NCBI RefSeq assembly: GCF_002975275.1
Contig: NZ_PCOQ01000004.1
Coordinates: 62,001-126,000, forward strand
Origin: Achromobacter sp. MYb9
GTDB lineage: Bacteria > Pseudomonadota > Gammaproteobacteria > Burkholderiales > Burkholderiaceae_B
Reading direction: 5' to 3'
Length of the DNA stretch: 64,000 nt
Shown here: positions 8,575 through 17,558 of the stretch, piece by piece
Layout of the letters: every line of letters starts with the position of its first letter
Numbering within the stretch: the first letter of the stretch is position 1
Translations under genes and position numbers: made by a program
Notes under the pieces: generated by a model
The model's input: the letters and a program-made list of their open reading frames with translations, nothing else
What the model was told of the DNA's origin: nothing
Databases searched by the model: none

Positions 8575-9080
8575 ACCTCTCCCGCGACAGACATTCGCTT
8601 ACCGCCCTGGCGCTGTTCGCCCTGCTTGCGGCCAGCCCGTTGCCGGCTGCCGCCGAAGAAAACATGCGATTCACCGGAACGCTGATCACGCCGGGATGCA
8701 CCGTCAGCGACAAAGGCGGGCGCATCAATGTGGCATTCAAGACCAACCTGGGTATTGAAAAGATCAATGGCGAGAACTATCGGCAGACCATCCCCTACCA
8801 GATCGACTGTCCGGGCAGTGCCCCGTGGCGGATGAAGATGACGCTGATTGCGCCCGAAACGAAATTCGATCCTCCCGCCGTGCAGACGTCCATCGATGAC
8901 CTGGGCATTCAGATATGGTTGAACGGCGAGGCGTTGGCGCTTAATCGCCCCAAGACCGTCGAGATGACCGACCGGAACCGCCCCCCCCTCCTGGAGGCAG
9001 TGCCCGTGAAGAGGCTTGGATCGCGCTTGCCTGAAGAGAGCTTCGAGGCGACGGCGCTGCTGATCGCTGAACTTTACTAG
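8571..9080 (+). CDS. fimbrial minor subunit with short N-terminal arm
   Basis: A 169-residue pilin-like protein whose ATG overlaps the stop of the previous gene (ATGA), showing translational coupling. The signal peptide ends at PAAA/EEN; the mature arm before the first cysteine (LITPGC) is about 15 residues, short as in the previous subunit. The second cysteine is in YQIDCPGS. The C terminus ALLIAELY ends in tyrosine instead of having it one residue before the end. The frame is open upstream to 8304, but that stretch lies inside the previous gene. Probably a paralogue of the 8062 subunit. Confidence 0.78.
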   Translation: MNLSRDRHSLTALALFALLAASPLPAAAEENMRFTGTLITPGCTVSDKGGRINVAFKTNLGIEKINGENYRQTIPYQIDCPGSAPWRMKMTLIAPETKFDPPAVQTSIDDLGIQIWLNGEALALNRPKTVEMTDRNRPPLLEAVPVKRLGSRLPEESFEATALLIAELY

Positions 9081-9090
9081 GAGGCCACGA

Positions 9091-9627
9091 ATGAGGATCC
9101 TCACCATAGCGGCGGCGTTCCTGGCGGCAATGGCAGCAGGCACAGCGTCGGCACAATCTGCCGGGTCGAACAATATGTCCTTTTCCGGGCGCTTGGTGGC
9201 CGAGCCCTGCACCTTGGACCCCGCCGACGCGATGCGCGAGCTGAATTTCCGCGGCGTCACGACAAGCGAGATCTATGCCAAAGGCCGCAGCGCCGGCCGC
9301 CCGATCACGCTCCATTTGCAGAACTGCGATATCGGCGAAGGCCGAACGCGCGTCAACGTGACATTGACCGGACACCCCAGTTCCCTATTGCCGGGGCATC
9401 TGAACCTGAATGCCGGCGGCGCCGTCGGCGTGGCAATCGGCTTGGAGACCAGCCACGGCATTGCGCTGCCGTTGAATCAAGCCAATCCCATCGGGACGCT
9501 TACCGCCGGCGGCAACGACATTGTCATCAATGCATTCTTGCGGGGTGAACCGGCAGCGCTGGCCAACAGGACGATCCACCAGGGCGCCATCAACGCCACC
9601 GTGACATTCGCGTTCAGCTATGACTGA
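9091..9627 (+). CDS. fimbrial subunit (last of the operon)
   Basis: A 178-residue pilin-like protein with a strong ribosome site, AGGAGG at 9079-9084, six bases before the ATG. The signal peptide ends at ASA/QSA. The mature chain has MSFSGRLVAEPC, a second cysteine in LQNCDIG, a segment very like the major-pilin fold (GGAVGVAIGLETSHG) and the closing strand TFAFSYD. Its strong translation signal contrasts with the coupled genes before it and suggests more copies per fibre than them. It is followed 27 bases later by the EAL-domain regulator, which may share the transcript. Confidence 0.83.
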   Translation: MRILTIAAAFLAAMAAGTASAQSAGSNNMSFSGRLVAEPCTLDPADAMRELNFRGVTTSEIYAKGRSAGRPITLHLQNCDIGEGRTRVNVTLTGHPSSLLPGHLNLNAGGAVGVAIGLETSHGIALPLNQANPIGTLTAGGNDIVINAFLRGEPAALANRTIHQGAINATVTFAFSYD

Positions 9628-9654
9628 ACGGCATTCGCGTTCGAGACCTGTTCC

Positions 9655-10845
9655 ATGAAGAACCTTAGCGTGCTGGTGTTGGAAGATCACCCGTTTCAGC
9701 GATTGATGGTGGTCACCGCCCTGCGATCTGCCATCACGGGAAGGATCTACGAAGCATCCGAAGGCGGCGAAGCCTTGTCGCTGCTAAAGGCCTGCGGTGG
9801 CGTGGACATCGCTATCTGCGACTTGCAGATGGCAGGCAAGGACGGGCTGGAGTTCCTGCGAGAATCCGGCAACGCCCGGCTGGTGCATTCCGTCATTCTC
9901 AACAGCGCGTTGGACCCGGCGCTGTGCCAGGCTTCGGCTGCCATGATCGAATGCCTGGACCTGAATTTTCTGGGCGAACTTGCCAGACCGCTGGACATCA
10001 ATGGCCTGACCGCGTTGCTGGCGACGTTCCAGCGCACCCGTCGACGGGCGCCTGCCGCTCCGGTTGAACCGCCTCCCGCAAGTGAGGTGCGGCAAGGGTT
10101 GGCGCGCGGCGAATTCAAGGCGTACTACCAGCCCAAGGTCAGTATCAATGGCGAATCCCTGGTAGAGGCGGAGGTGCTGGCGCGCTGGCATCACCCGCAA
10201 CACGGCGTGCTGCCCCCGTCGCATTTCCTTCCCGCGATGCAAACCCACGGCCTGATGGAACCGCTGTTCTGGCGCATGCTGGATCAAGGACTGGAACTTC
10301 AGGCCCAGCAGAAACGCACCCACCCACCGGCCACACTCGCCTTCAATCTGCACCCGTCCCAACTTGCCTCGCGGCTGTTGACCTCGGGCATCGAGCACGC
10401 GCTGGCCCAACGCCAGTTATCGGCAAGCGACATTACCCTGGAAGTCACCGAAGACGGCCTGGAGAGCACGCCCGCCGCCACGCTGGAAAACCTGGTGCGG
10501 TTGCGCGTCATGGGTTGCGGCCTGGCCATGGACGACTTCGGCGCGGGCTATTCGTCCCTGGACCGCCTATGCGCCTTTCCCTTTAGCCAGATCAAGCTGG
10601 ACGCCAGCTTCGTGCGCCGGCTGAAAATCCAGCCGCGCACCGCCGCGGTGATCCGAGGCGTTGCCAGCATGGCCGAGGCCTTGGGTTTGGACTTGGTGGT
10701 GGAAGGCGTGGAAACGCTGGAACAGCGAACGCAGCTACAGCAGCTGGGATGCAAGATCGCCCAGGGATATCTGTACGCCCGCCCGATGGACCAGGCGCAG
10801 TTCCTGGGATATTGCCAGACGCACCCGCCTGGCGCGTTGCACTGA
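9655..10845 (+). CDS. REC-EAL cyclic-di-GMP phosphodiesterase, RocR-like
   Basis: A 396-residue response regulator with a receiver domain (about 1-125, phosphoacceptor Asp56 in AICDLQM) and an EAL domain (about 145-390). Catalytic positions are intact: Glu173 in EVLARW (EVL in place of EAL, as in RocR), Asn231, Glu263, the DDFGAG loop with Asp293-Asp294, Lys314 and Glu350. Length and motif order match Pseudomonas RocR closely, including LNFLGEL in the linker and LENLVRLRVMGCGLAMDDFG. It should hydrolyse cyclic di-GMP on phosphorylation and so oppose fimbriation or biofilm formation. It is directly behind the fimbrial genes and converges with the BvgS-like kinase, five bases apart. Confidence 0.93.
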   Translation: MKNLSVLVLEDHPFQRLMVVTALRSAITGRIYEASEGGEALSLLKACGGVDIAICDLQMAGKDGLEFLRESGNARLVHSVILNSALDPALCQASAAMIECLDLNFLGELARPLDINGLTALLATFQRTRRRAPAAPVEPPPASEVRQGLARGEFKAYYQPKVSINGESLVEAEVLARWHHPQHGVLPPSHFLPAMQTHGLMEPLFWRMLDQGLELQAQQKRTHPPATLAFNLHPSQLASRLLTSGIEHALAQRQLSASDITLEVTEDGLESTPAATLENLVRLRVMGCGLAMDDFGAGYSSLDRLCAFPFSQIKLDASFVRRLKIQPRTAAVIRGVASMAEALGLDLVVEGVETLEQRTQLQQLGCKIAQGYLYARPMDQAQFLGYCQTHPPGALH

Positions 10846-10850
10846 CCGCA

Positions 10851-13800
10851 CTAGCTGCGTTCGCTGCCCCGCAGCCTGATCAATGCTTGCTCCAATTGAC
10901 GCAAAGACGATTGAAGACCGTCGACTGCGCGCGCCAATGCCCCATCATTGGCGCGCCCGGCGCCGCATGCGTGCTCGAGCTCGCTGCACGCCTGGACCAC
11001 GCCTTGCGCCCGGATCACATTCGCCGCCCCCTTGATACGGTGGGCGATTTCCGCAATCTGACCGACCCGCCCCGTCGACGCGTAAGCCTCCAACCGCTGC
11101 GCATCTTCGCGGTTGGCGCGCACCAACTCGTCGAGCAGCAGCCATTGCTGATCGAGATTGCCGCCCGACACCTCCTGCAAAGGCCGCAAATCGAATAAGG
11201 GCGCGTCGGCCTGGGCGTCAAGAGGATCGCGGCTTTCCGGGACGATGCCCGTAAGGCGTGCCGCCAGCGCATCCAGACCGACCGGCTTGATCAGGCATTC
11301 ATCCATGCCGGCCTGCACGCAGCGTGCGATCTCTTCCGGTTGGGCGTCCGCCGTCACGCCGATGATCAGGGCCCGATCTTCGCCACGTTCCTGTTCCCCC
11401 TGCCTGACGGCCCTGGCCAGTTCCGCACCACTCATGCCTGGCATGCGGAAATCAGTGAAAATCACGTCGAACGGATGCGTCGCGCATCGGGCCAAGGCCG
11501 CGATGCCGTCCGGCGCCTCTTGCACATCGTGGCCCAGGAAGGTCAGCTGCTGCGTCAATATGCGCCGGCTGACCGCATGGTCGTCCACTACGAGGATCTG
11601 CAAGACGCGTTCGCTTCCCGGCGGTGCCAGCGCCGGTTTTGGCGCCGCCATCACCGGGTCGAGGACCTGCAAGCGCAGCTCCGCCAAGACCGTCGTGCCG
11701 CGCCCCGGAACGCTCGACAAGGTCAAACGCCCGCCCATCATTTCGCACAATGAGCGGCTGATGACGAGACCCAGTCCCGTCCCGCCGGCGCCCCGCTCGC
11801 CCCCGTCAACCTGGACGAACGGCCGGAACAGGCGTTGCTGGTCTTCGTCGGAAATCCCGACCCCGGTGTCCTCGACGACGACGCTGACCTGCAGGAGCGA
11901 CGTTTCCGCTTGCACGGCCTGCACACGCACCCTGACGAATCCCGAGTCCGTGTAGTTGATCGCGTTGCCAACCAGATTGGACAGGATCTGCTTGAACCGC
12001 AGCGCGTCGATCAGCACGTCGGCCTGGGCCTCGGCATCGATCTCCAGCAACAGGTTCAGGCCCTTCTGGCGCGCCAACCCTTCGAATACCCGCGCCACGG
12101 ATTCCACCTGTTCGCGCAAATTGGCGCGCCCGGGCGTGAGGCTCAGGCGTCCGGATTCGATCCGGACGATATCCAGGATGTCGCCGATCAGCGCAAGCAG
12201 GCTTTGTGCCGAGGCGAAAGCGATCTCGATGCTGTGGCGGTCGATGGGCTTGGCGTCGGCGCGCTTGAGCGCAAGCTCCAACGTGCCGATGATGGCGTTC
12301 ATCGGCGTGCGTATCTCGTGGCTCATCGTGGCCAGGAAGGTCGTCTTGGCCCGGCTGGCCGCCAGCGCCTGGTCCTTTGCGGCTTCGATCTCCTGGATCA
12401 GATGGCGATGCTCGGTAATGTCGATCCACCCGCAGATCACGCCACCGTTCACGCCGGCGGAATCCTGGAAAGGCTGGATCCAGTGCTGAATCCAGATCTC
12501 TTTGCCATGCAGGCGGACGGCATGCACGCCGGTCGTGCTTCGGTTGGTCTTCAACGCTTCGAGATAGCTCGCGTGAAAGCGTTCGGCGGCTTCGAATGCG
12601 TCGCTGGGCATTTCCAGCGCGGTCTTGCCCAACACGTCTTCGGCAGTCAGCCCGGCGCTGTCCAGGTAGCTTCGGTTGCACGCCAGCATGCGCCCTTCGG
12701 TGTCGCGCACGTAAATCGGCGGCGGCATGCTGTCCATCAGCGTCCTGACGAATTGCAACTGGTCTTTCAGCAGCTTCTTGGCGTGCTCCTTGGCGCGGAC
12801 GGTCCGTCTTAGCGAGACCGCCCAGGCCAATGCGATCAGCAAGAGCAAGGCCGCGGCCGCAATGACTTCGGCGATGATGACGGCGTAGTCGCGCCAGGTC
12901 TCGCCCGCCATGCCGGGGATTGCTTTCCAACGGTTGTTGAATGCGTTGATCTGATAGGGCGTCAGCACGGCAAGCGTCTTGTCCAGGATCGATTGCAGTT
13001 CCGGATCGCTGCGACGCACGGCGAAGCTGATGCCGACAGGCGCAAGGTCCAGCATATCGCTCACGACCAGACGGTCGCCGAACAAGCGGCCGTTGTAGTA
13101 ACGCGCTGACGGCAGCGCCATGACGGCGGCGTCTGCTTCGTCGGTGTCGACCTTGTGCAGGGCGTCCAACGAGGAGCCGACGCGGGTAATCGTGGCCTGG
13201 GAATAACGCTCGGCGACAAACCCGCTTGCGAAATGCCCCTCGGCAATGGCGATGCGGCGCGGATCCGGCGGCACGCCCGCGTCGCGTGCGCCGCGCCTCA
13301 TGACCAGCACCAGCGGATCCAGGGAGATCGGTTTGGTGAAGCGCAGGGACTGTTCCCGCTCGGACGTGACGGTCATGATGCCGACGTCGGCCCCATGTTG
13401 CTGGATCAGGTCGATCTGGGCGGGAAAACTGCCCCGGCGGCTGACCACATCGAACGTCAGCCCTGTCTGGAAGGACACCATTTCAAGCACGTCGGACGCC
13501 AGACCCGAGAAATGGCCGTTGACGTTGAAGAACGCGATCGGCGCCAGATCGTCGTTGATCACCAGACGCAATCGGGGATGCTGCGCGATCCAGCGCAGCT
13601 CGTCTGGCGTGAGGGGAATGTTTCGGCTATCGGGGATAAAACCGCTTCCCGCCCAACTGCGGGTGATCTCCGGCAAAGCGCCACCGATCGCCACGATGGC
13701 CTCGTTGATCACCTGCCGCAGGCGCGCATCGTCGGCGTTCAACGCGTAACGATACTGCGTGGACATATCCGTGAAACGATCGAACCGGACATAGCCGTAA

Positions 13801-14507
13801 AAGGCGCCGTTGATCCGGTGATAGGCCGTCAGCACGCCTCCCAGATAGGCGTCGCTGTGGCCAAAACCCAGCGCCGCGATGGCTTGATCGTCGGTCCCGT
13901 ACTCCACGACCTTGGCGTCGGGATAGCGCCGGGAGGCTTCAGCCGCCGTTGCGGCGCCCGCGACCGCAACGGTGATGCCGCGCAAATCCGCGCGGAATTG
14001 CCGGGTTTCGCTCGTGCGGCGGAACAACGCGATCTTGTCGGTCACATAGGGCGTGCTGGGCAGAAAGCCGGCTGCGGCAGCGGGCTCCAGGTCTCCAGCC
14101 AGCAGGTCGATCTTCTTGTCGGCCAGCGCGGCCAGTGCAGCCTTGTCGTCCGGAAACGCCACCAGCCGGACGCTCAAGCCAAGCAGTTGCGCCACCAGCG
14201 AGGTCACGTCGGCGTTGATACCCTTGTAGGTGCCGTCGCGGTAAACCATTTCGAAGGGCGCTTGCGCCTTGTCGACGACGCCCAGCACCAATTCGCGCTT
14301 TTCGCGCAACCAGACCCAATCGCTTTCGGAAATTGCAGGGGTGACATGCTGCCAATGCACTTGGCTTTGCAGCGTCAGCAGGGAAAGGCCTGGCGGCTCG
14401 GCGGCCCTTGCCGGCAACAAGGCGGCCACCATCGATAGCAGGCTCACGAGCAGGAGTCGCCGCAAGCTCGAGTCCCGGATGACAAACTGCCTCATGGGCA
14501 ATCCCAT
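10851..14507 (-). CDS. BvgS/RocS-like unorthodox hybrid sensor histidine kinase
   Basis: A 1218-residue inner-membrane sensor with the full BvgS architecture: signal peptide to about 35, two periplasmic solute-binding (Venus flytrap) domains at about 65-290 and 300-535, a membrane helix at about 541-565, PAS at about 585-705, HisKA with His730 in MSHEIRTPMN, HATPase with ATP-lid motifs ending GGTGLGLVISRSL near 920, receiver with Asp1019 and a C-terminal Hpt with His1156. B. pertussis BvgS has His729, Asp1023 and His1172, almost the same spacing. It should phosphorylate the BvgA-like regulator and possibly the REC-EAL protein. An ATG four codons in (14495) is an equally possible start. Confidence 0.95.
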   Translation of the reverse strand: MGLPMRQFVIRDSSLRRLLLVSLLSMVAALLPARAAEPPGLSLLTLQSQVHWQHVTPAISESDWVWLREKRELVLGVVDKAQAPFEMVYRDGTYKGINADVTSLVAQLLGLSVRLVAFPDDKAALAALADKKIDLLAGDLEPAAAAGFLPSTPYVTDKIALFRRTSETRQFRADLRGITVAVAGAATAAEASRRYPDAKVVEYGTDDQAIAALGFGHSDAYLGGVLTAYHRINGAFYGYVRFDRFTDMSTQYRYALNADDARLRQVINEAIVAIGGALPEITRSWAGSGFIPDSRNIPLTPDELRWIAQHPRLRLVINDDLAPIAFFNVNGHFSGLASDVLEMVSFQTGLTFDVVSRRGSFPAQIDLIQQHGADVGIMTVTSEREQSLRFTKPISLDPLVLVMRRGARDAGVPPDPRRIAIAEGHFASGFVAERYSQATITRVGSSLDALHKVDTDEADAAVMALPSARYYNGRLFGDRLVVSDMLDLAPVGISFAVRRSDPELQSILDKTLAVLTPYQINAFNNRWKAIPGMAGETWRDYAVIIAEVIAAAALLLLIALAWAVSLRRTVRAKEHAKKLLKDQLQFVRTLMDSMPPPIYVRDTEGRMLACNRSYLDSAGLTAEDVLGKTALEMPSDAFEAAERFHASYLEALKTNRSTTGVHAVRLHGKEIWIQHWIQPFQDSAGVNGGVICGWIDITEHRHLIQEIEAAKDQALAASRAKTTFLATMSHEIRTPMNAIIGTLELALKRADAKPIDRHSIEIAFASAQSLLALIGDILDIVRIESGRLSLTPGRANLREQVESVARVFEGLARQKGLNLLLEIDAEAQADVLIDALRFKQILSNLVGNAINYTDSGFVRVRVQAVQAETSLLQVSVVVEDTGVGISDEDQQRLFRPFVQVDGGERGAGGTGLGLVISRSLCEMMGGRLTLSSVPGRGTTVLAELRLQVLDPVMAAPKPALAPPGSERVLQILVVDDHAVSRRILTQQLTFLGHDVQEAPDGIAALARCATHPFDVIFTDFRMPGMSGAELARAVRQGEQERGEDRALIIGVTADAQPEEIARCVQAGMDECLIKPVGLDALAARLTGIVPESRDPLDAQADAPLFDLRPLQEVSGGNLDQQWLLLDELVRANREDAQRLEAYASTGRVGQIAEIAHRIKGAANVIRAQGVVQACSELEHACGAGRANDGALARAVDGLQSSLRQLEQALIRLRGSERS

Positions 14508-14557
14508 TGTTCGAATGCAATGCGGAGGGGGAACAGCGCCGCCGTCCCCGTGCCGAC

Positions 14558-15277
14558 TTACGAGCGTCCGCCCAGACTGCCTCCGCCGTCCACGCCCAGT
14601 ACCTGGCCGGTGATGAAACCCGCATCATCCGACAGCAGGAAAGCGATGGCGGCGGCAACTTCGGCCGGCGTGCCCAGCCGCTTCATGGGCACCGATGCCA
14701 GCGCGCGCTTTTCGCCGTCGCTGCCCGCCGGACGCGTGGCGCGGAACATTTCGGTTTCGATCGGGCCTGGCGCGACCGCGTTGGCGGTGACGCCGTATTC
14801 GGCCAGTTCCAATGCCCAGGTGCGGGTGCAACCGACCAGCGCGTTCTTGGCGGCGGAATAGGCCGTGCGGTCCAGGCCGCCGTAGATGGCGCGGCTGACC
14901 ACGTTGACGATGCGGCCGGCGCGGCGCACTTTCATGGACTCAACGAAAGCCTGCGTCACTTGCACCGCGACGCGGACGTTCAAATCCAGCACGTTGTACA
15001 GCGTGGCAAGGTCGATCTCGCCCAACGGCTGCGGAGACGCGATGCCGACATTATTGACCACGGCGTCGACGGGGAATTTTTCGCGGATTTCCCGCAGGAC
15101 TTCTTCAGTGCGCCCGGCGTCGGCCAGGTCACAGGCATACAGATATCCCGGGAAGTCGACGTCGGTGGTGTTGCGCGCAATGCCGACCACGTGACAGCCC
15201 ATGTCGGACAGCCGCTGCGTAAGCGCCCAGCCGATGCCTTTCGTGGCGCCCGTAATGAGCACGCATTTGTCCTTCAT
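14558..15277 (-). CDS. SDR-family NAD(P)-dependent oxidoreductase
   Basis: A 239-residue classical short-chain dehydrogenase. It shows the cofactor motif TGATKGIG near residue 9, a CDLADA segment, NNVGIASP in place of NNAG, a catalytic Ser in VVSRAIYGG, and YSAAKNALVG with the catalytic Tyr-x3-Lys. The C terminus GQVLGVDGGGSLGGRS is FabG-like. The substrate cannot be read from sequence; FabG-type acyl or sugar/polyol oxidoreductases are possible. It lies downstream of the alanine racemase gene on the same strand, but a terminator separates the two, so it probably has its own promoter in 15278-15309. Confidence 0.88.
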   Translation of the reverse strand: MKDKCVLITGATKGIGWALTQRLSDMGCHVVGIARNTTDVDFPGYLYACDLADAGRTEEVLREIREKFPVDAVVNNVGIASPQPLGEIDLATLYNVLDLNVRVAVQVTQAFVESMKVRRAGRIVNVVSRAIYGGLDRTAYSAAKNALVGCTRTWALELAEYGVTANAVAPGPIETEMFRATRPAGSDGEKRALASVPMKRLGTPAEVAAAIAFLLSDDAGFITGQVLGVDGGGSLGGRS

Positions 15278-15309
15278 GGGTGGAAACCTCGCAGTCTGTT
15301 TTCTGGGTC

Positions 15310-15332
15310 AAAAACGGGCGCTTGAGCGCCCG
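15310..15332 (-). terminator. intrinsic terminator downstream of alanine racemase
   Basis: CGGGCGC (15315-15321) pairs perfectly with GCGCCCG (15326-15332) around a TTGA loop. Read on the minus strand, the stem is followed by five T residues (A at 15310-15314). This fits a rho-independent terminator ending the alanine racemase transcript before the SDR gene. Confidence 0.72.
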
Positions 15333-15453
15333 GTGTTCCAAGTAGACACCATCCGGCGTCGGCTGTCTTGTAAATTGCGTAGCAATTCTTGCACGCCGGA
15401 CACTCCCGAACGGCAGCCGTCTTGCCTGGCGGGCGGGCGGAAAACCCGCGCGA

Positions 15454-16581
15454 TCAGGCGTCGCGGGTGACCGGGACGCGCGGCGCCAAGGCGCAGAGAA
15501 GCTCGTAGCCGATCGTGCCGGCGGCTTGGGCCACTTCGTCGACGGACGGGCCATCTTCGCCCCAAAGCACCGCGGGCGCGCCGACGCCCGCCGCCGGGAT
15601 GGGGTCCAGGTCGACGATCAGCATGTCCATGGAGACGCGGCCAACCAATTGGGTACGGATGCCCGCCACGACGACCGGGGTGCCCGTGGTGGCGTGGCGC
15701 GGATAGCCGTCGGCATAGCCGCAGGCCACGATGCCGATGCGCATGGCGCGTTCGGCGCGGAAGATGGCGCCGTAGCCGACGGAATCGCCCGCCTTGAGCT
15801 CTTGCACCGCGATGATCTCGGAACTGAGCGACATGGCCGGCTTCAGGCCGAACGACGCGGCGTCGGCGTCGGCGAACGGCGAGGCGCCGTACAGGCAGAT
15901 GCCCGGACGCACCCAATGGGTCTGCGTCGGCGACCCGATGGCGATGTCGGCGAAACGCAGCGTGGCCGCGGAGTTGCAGACGCTGATCGTGCCCGGCAGC
16001 TTATGCGTCACCGAATTAAATACGGCCAATTGCTCGTTCACCCCCTGGGGGCCGTCGGCGCAGGCGAAATGGGTCATTTTTCCGATCGAGCCTACCGTGC
16101 CCTGCTGTTGCAGCAGCATGGCGCGTTCATGCGCGGCGGGATAGGCGGCGGGGCTGAAGCCCAGCCGGTTCATGCCACTGTTCAGCTTCAGCATGATGTC
16201 CACCCGGCGCGCGAAGCGCGCGCGGGCCAGCATGTCGAGTTGTTCGCGATTGTGAACCGTGGTGCTGAGGTGATAGCGATCGATCAGGTCGAGGTCCGAC
16301 GGATTGAAGAAGCCTTCAAGCAGCAGGATGGGCCCGCCCCAGCCAGCCTCGCGACAGCGCACGGCTTCATCCAGGTCCAGCATCGCCAGGCCCTGCGCCT
16401 TGGAAAACCCCGTTACCGCTTGCTCGATGCCATGCCCGTAGGCGTTGGCCTTGATGACCGCCCAGATGGAGGGCGGCAGGCCGGAGGCGGCCGCGGCGGT
16501 CTGTTCAAGGTGGCGGCGCACGGCGGCAAGATTGTGCGCAAGGGCAGAAACGGAGACGGTGGCTGAAATTGGGCGCGGCAT
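15454..16581 (-). CDS. alr: alanine racemase
   Basis: A 375-residue PLP-dependent racemase that makes D-alanine for peptidoglycan or converts D-alanine back for catabolism. The PLP lysine is Lys44 in [12 protein letters not shown]; other family marks are [29 protein letters not shown] and the second catalytic tyrosine in [17 protein letters not shown]. The ATG at 16581 was chosen because AGGATCTCACATC places a ribosome site just upstream and the protein then starts like family members; the frame is open to 16638. No dadA neighbour is seen, so whether it is the biosynthetic (alr) or catabolic (dadX) type cannot be decided. Confidence 0.93.
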   Translation of the reverse strand: MPRPISATVSVSALAHNLAAVRRHLEQTAAAASGLPPSIWAVIKANAYGHGIEQAVTGFSKAQGLAMLDLDEAVRCREAGWGGPILLLEGFFNPSDLDLIDRYHLSTTVHNREQLDMLARARFARRVDIMLKLNSGMNRLGFSPAAYPAAHERAMLLQQQGTVGSIGKMTHFACADGPQGVNEQLAVFNSVTHKLPGTISVCNSAATLRFADIAIGSPTQTHWVRPGICLYGASPFADADAASFGLKPAMSLSSEIIAVQELKAGDSVGYGAIFRAERAMRIGIVACGYADGYPRHATTGTPVVVAGIRTQLVGRVSMDMLIVDLDPIPAAGVGAPAVLWGEDGPSVDEVAQAAGTIGYELLCALAPRVPVTRDA

Positions 16582-16711
16582 GATGTGAGATCCTGTGGCG
16601 CTTAAGTCTAACTGATCACGCCCCCGCCGGCACGGCATCGTGCCTTGGCGAAACGACTACTCTAAAATGATGCGGACACGGTCCCCGGGGACCCCGCCCG
16701 AGCTGCTTATT

Positions 16712-17542
16712 ATGTCTATCGATCACTACGAGAACTTTCCCGTCGCCTCGGTGCTGCTGCCGCGCCGGCTGCGTGGCGCCGTGACCGATATCTACCGGTT
16801 CGCCCGCGCCGCGGACGATATCGCCGATGAAGGCAGTGCCACCGACGACGAACGCCTGGCCCAGTTGGCGGCGTTCCGCACGGAACTGCACCGCATTGGC
16901 GCCGAACCCGGCACGGCGCCCCCGCCCGGCCTGCCGCCACTGGCCGACATCTTCACGCCACTGGCCCGGACCATCGCCCGGCACCAGTTGCCGATCACGC
17001 CGTTCTTCGACTTGCTGTCCGCCTTCGAGCAGGACATCACCGTCAAACGCTATGAAGACTACGCCACGCTGGCCGACTACTGCACGCGCTCGGCCAATCC
17101 GGTCGGCCGGCTGATGCTGCATTTGTTCGACGCCACCACCCCTCAGGACACGGCCGAAAGCGACGCCATCTGTTCGGGACTGCAACTGGTGAACTTCTGG
17201 CAGGATGTGCGGGTGGATTGGCACAAGCATCGCGTCTACCTGCCGCAGGAAGACCTGCGCCGCCATGGCATCTCTGAAGATGACCTGGCCGCCTGCCGGC
17301 TGACGCCGGCCTGGCGCGAACTGATGGCCTTCCAGGTCGAACGCACGCGGGCGCTGCTACACTTCGGCGCTCCGCTGGCGCGCCGCCTGCCGGGCCGCAT
17401 CGGCCTGGAGTTGCGCCTGGTGGTGCAAGGCGGGCTGCGCGTGCTGGAGCGTATCGAGGCGAGCGGCTACGATGTATTCATGAATCGCCCCGAATTGGGC
17501 GCCAAAGACTGGGCCATCATGCTGTGGCGCTCTATCAAGTAA
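16712..17542 (+). CDS. hpnC: hydroxysqualene synthase HpnC
   Basis: A 276-residue squalene/phytoene-synthase-fold enzyme. In the bacterial HpnCDE route HpnC converts presqualene diphosphate to hydroxysqualene. It starts SIDHYENFPVASVLLP, the usual HpnC beginning, and carries the two aspartate-rich motifs RAADDIADE and FWQDVRVDW. The frame is open 24 codons further upstream, but the ATG at 16712 matches the family start. It is followed 16 bases later by hpnD and then hpnE, an intact three-gene module. It is divergent from the alanine racemase gene, with a promoter region in about 16582-16711. Confidence 0.92.
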   Translation: MSIDHYENFPVASVLLPRRLRGAVTDIYRFARAADDIADEGSATDDERLAQLAAFRTELHRIGAEPGTAPPPGLPPLADIFTPLARTIARHQLPITPFFDLLSAFEQDITVKRYEDYATLADYCTRSANPVGRLMLHLFDATTPQDTAESDAICSGLQLVNFWQDVRVDWHKHRVYLPQEDLRRHGISEDDLAACRLTPAWRELMAFQVERTRALLHFGAPLARRLPGRIGLELRLVVQGGLRVLERIEASGYDVFMNRPELGAKDWAIMLWRSIK

Positions 17543-17558
17543 CAGGCCCTGCCTATCT

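Noticed and set aside
13155-14438. 427-codon open frame on the plus strand
   Set aside because: Antisense to the BvgS-like kinase, with composition typical of a shadow frame and no recognisable domain.
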